In this document: piece after piece, positions 61,995-64,000 of the stretch
Numbering within the stretch: position 1 is the first letter of the stretch
How the letters are laid out: every line of letters begins with the position of its first letter
Source: Lujinxingia vulgaris
Lineage (GTDB): Bacteria > Myxococcota_A > Bradymonadia > Bradymonadales > Bradymonadaceae
Direction: 5' to 3'
Length of the DNA stretch: 64,000 nt
Assembly: GCF_007997015.1 (NCBI RefSeq)
Contig: NZ_VOSM01000011.1
Span: 62,001-126,000, forward strand
Notes under the pieces: model-generated
Databases searched by the model: none
Told to the model about the DNA's origin: nothing
What the model saw: only the letters and a program-made list of their open reading frames with translations
Made by a program: the position numbers and the translations under genes

Positions 61995-62540
61995 ATGGCA
62001 AAGGTACCGGTAGCCCGACGATACGCCCGCGCGCTGCTCGAGCTCGCAAGCGAGCAGAAGAAGCTCGAGCCGATTCACGGCTCGCTGAGCTGGTTGAGCG
62101 AGGCGTTTGATCAGAGCGAGACGCTGCGTCAGGCGCTGCTCAACCCCGGGGTCAAGCTCAAGGAGCGCCGCGCGGTGATCGAAGCGCTGGCTCAGAAGCA
62201 GGGCTGGGATCAGCTCTTTAAGAACTTTGTGATGCTGCTCCTCGACCGCGATCGCCTGCGCTATGTGCGCGAGATCGCCGAGGATTTCAGCGCCGGTGTC
62301 GACGAGAAGGCCGGCCGGGTTCGCGCTCGCGTGAGCAGCGCCACGGCGCTGAGCGACGCGCAGCTGGCCGAGGTCAAGGCGGCGCTTGCGAAGATGACGG
62401 GTAAAGAGGTGCTGGTGGAGACGTCGGTGGACGAGGCTCTCATCGGCGGGGTCGTCGCGCGGGTCGGCGGCTCGATCTACGACGGTTCGGTGCGCACTCA
62501 GCTCAAGCGGATGCGCGAAGCGATTCTCAAAGAAGTCTAA
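61995..62540 (+). CDS. atpH: ATP synthase subunit delta (F1)
   Basis: 181 aa. It begins VARRYARALLELASEQKKLE and ends GGVVARVGGSIYDGSVRTQL, both typical of the delta/OSCP family. It links the peripheral stalk to F1. The gene spacing fits the operon. The ATG lies at 61995. Confidence 0.93.
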   Translation: MAKVPVARRYARALLELASEQKKLEPIHGSLSWLSEAFDQSETLRQALLNPGVKLKERRAVIEALAQKQGWDQLFKNFVMLLLDRDRLRYVREIAEDFSAGVDEKAGRVRARVSSATALSDAQLAEVKAALAKMTGKEVLVETSVDEALIGGVVARVGGSIYDGSVRTQLKRMREAILKEV

Positions 62541-62641
62541 TTACGGATCACCGAGGGCGCCGTTGCCCCGGCCCGAGCTTGCGAGATGCGAGTCGGCCTA
62601 CCGGGATATGAGTGACCCCCGAGCTCAAGGGTAAGTGCAAG

Positions 62642-64000
62642 ATGGACATTAACATCGCAGAGATCAGCTCCATCATCAAAAAGCAGATCGAGAACTACGA
62701 CTCGCGTATGGAGACCAGCGAGACGGGTACGGTTATCTCGATCGGTGATGGTATCGCGCGCGTTTACGGTCTGGAGTCGGCGATGGCCGGCGAGCTGCTG
62801 GAGTTCCCGGGCGAAGTCTACGGGATGGTGCTCAACCTGGAAGAAGACAACGTCGGTGTTGCGCTTCTGGGTAGCGACCGCGGCATTGTTGAGGGCGACG
62901 AGGTCAAGCTGACCGGTCGCATCGTCGACGTTCCGGTGGGTCCGGCGCTGGAAGGCCGCGTGGTCAACGCGCTGGGCATGCCGATCGACGGCAAGGGCCC
63001 GATCGAGAGCGACCTTCGCTCGCGTATCGAGGTCAAGGCCCCCGGCATCATTCCGCGCCAGAGCGTTGGCGAGCCGATGCAGACCGGCCTTAAGGCCATC
63101 GACTCGATGGTGCCGATTGGTCGTGGTCAGCGTGAGCTGATCATTGGTGACCGCCAGACCGGTAAGACCGCGGTGGCCATCGACACGATCATCAACCAGA
63201 AAGACACCGGCGTAAAATGCATCTACGTCGCCATCGGTCAGAAAGAGTCGACCGTTGCGCAGACCGTGGAGAAGCTCAAGCGTTTTGGTGCGATGGAATA
63301 CACCACGGTGGTCTCGGCGACGGCCTCGCAGCCGGCGCCCCTGCAGTACCTTGCGCCTTACTCCGGCGTTGCGATGGGCGAGTACTACCGCGACAACGGC
63401 CAGCACGCGCTGATCGTGTACGATGACCTCTCCAAGCAGGCCGTGGCCTACCGCGAGCTCTCGCTGCTGCTTCGTCGTCCGCCGGGACGTGAAGCCTACC
63501 CCGGGGACGTCTTCTACATTCACAGCCGTCTGCTCGAGCGCGCCGCCAAGATGAGCGACGCCGAGGGTGGTGGTAGCCTCACCGCGCTGCCGATCATTGA
63601 GACCCAGGCCGGCGACGTCTCCGCCTACATTCCGACCAACGTCATCTCGATTACCGACGGTCAGATCTTTTTGGAGACCGACCTCTTCAACGCCGGTGTT
63701 CGCCCGGCGATTAACGTCGGTATCTCGGTGAGCCGCGTCGGTGGTGCCGCGCAGATCTCGGCGATGAAGAACGTCGCCGGTACGCTCCGCGTGGACCTTG
63801 CGCAGTATCGCGAGCTGGAGGCGTTCAGCCAGTTTGCCTCCGACCTCGACAAGACGACCCAGGCGCAGCTGGCCAAGGGCGCGCGACTGGTGGAGCTGCT
63901 CAAGCAGACCCAGTACAGCCCGCTGGATGCGGCCAAGCAGGTCATGATCATCTTCGCCGCCAACGCCGGCCTGCTCACCGCGCTGGCGGTCAGCGACCTC
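62642..64000 (+). CDS. atpA: ATP synthase subunit alpha (F1), partial
   Basis: 453 codons to the window edge; the C-terminus is missing. GDRQTGKTA is the P-loop, [17 protein letters not shown] and the VVSAT region are conserved, and [18 protein letters not shown] is typical. The alpha subunit forms the F1 ring with beta and carries non-catalytic nucleotide sites. It starts 101 nt after atpH. Confidence 0.97.
   Translation, partial: MDINIAEISSIIKKQIENYDSRMETSETGTVISIGDGIARVYGLESAMAGELLEFPGEVYGMVLNLEEDNVGVALLGSDRGIVEGDEVKLTGRIVDVPVGPALEGRVVNALGMPIDGKGPIESDLRSRIEVKAPGIIPRQSVGEPMQTGLKAIDSMVPIGRGQRELIIGDRQTGKTAVAIDTIINQKDTGVKCIYVAIGQKESTVAQTVEKLKRFGAMEYTTVVSATASQPAPLQYLAPYSGVAMGEYYRDNGQHALIVYDDLSKQAVAYRELSLLLRRPPGREAYPGDVFYIHSRLLERAAKMSDAEGGGSLTALPIIETQAGDVSAYIPTNVISITDGQIFLETDLFNAGVRPAINVGISVSRVGGAAQISAMKNVAGTLRVDLAQYRELEAFSQFASDLDKTTQAQLAKGARLVELLKQTQYSPLDAAKQVMIIFAANAGLLTALAVSDL

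Overview
The window is GC-rich (third codon positions are mostly G or C). It combines ordinary proteobacterial housekeeping genes with gene families typical of the myxobacteria-like former Deltaproteobacteria: Hanks-type Ser/Thr kinases, FHA proteins, and many lipoproteins with Cys-rich, RCC1, ASH/choice-of-anchor or beta-propeller folds. The best guess, by inference, is a member of Bradymonadales or a related Myxococcota-like lineage. No phage, IS element or CRISPR array was seen.

Layout. 1-5760: a partial vWA lipoprotein, rpsR and rpmG (minus), then two beta-propeller lipoproteins (plus). 5767-12117: a GAF-GAF histidine kinase with a TPR/HEAT lipoprotein, rpmB, a zinc-ribbon/double-FHA protein, an IHF/HU protein and queE. 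12337-16249: a giant lipoprotein of 47 four-cysteine units, and a 56-aa membrane protein. 16291-23252: a TetR regulator, a large Ser/Thr kinase, murJ, and thiS-thiG-thiE/tenI. 23256-27836: a GT2 glycosyltransferase, a UbiA-type prenyltransferase, HU, and a kal-kce lysine-catabolism pair. 27978-34467: three tandem ASH/YfaP-like lipoproteins, each with its own TTGACG promoter. 35039-40040: another Cys-repeat lipoprotein and a ceramidase-like lipoprotein coupled to a small lipoprotein. 40388-44031: tRNA-Leu with an AAG anticodon, an ORFan of atypical composition, an MscS channel and a baeRF-type protein. 44210-54386: a second Ser/Thr kinase, an AidB-like acyl-CoA dehydrogenase, an M42 peptidase, a KamB-like P-loop protein, an RCC1 lipoprotein, an unknown 603-aa protein and a truncated haemoglobin. 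54470-60286: lpd, sucB, sucA (2-oxoglutarate dehydrogenase). 60780-end: ATP synthase b', b, delta and alpha (partial).

How the genes work together. The OGDH complex and ATP synthase point to respiratory metabolism. kal, kce and possibly the KamB-like gene point to lysine catabolism through 3,5-diaminohexanoate. At least twelve lipoproteins are encoded, and nine carry Asp or Glu right after the lipidated Cys, which may be a sorting or surface-export signal. Strong promoters can be read by eye for HU, the three tandem lipoproteins, tRNA-Leu and the ATP synthase operon.

Limits: all family calls come from reading motifs, not from searches. Start sites were chosen from Shine-Dalgarno spacing and signal peptides.
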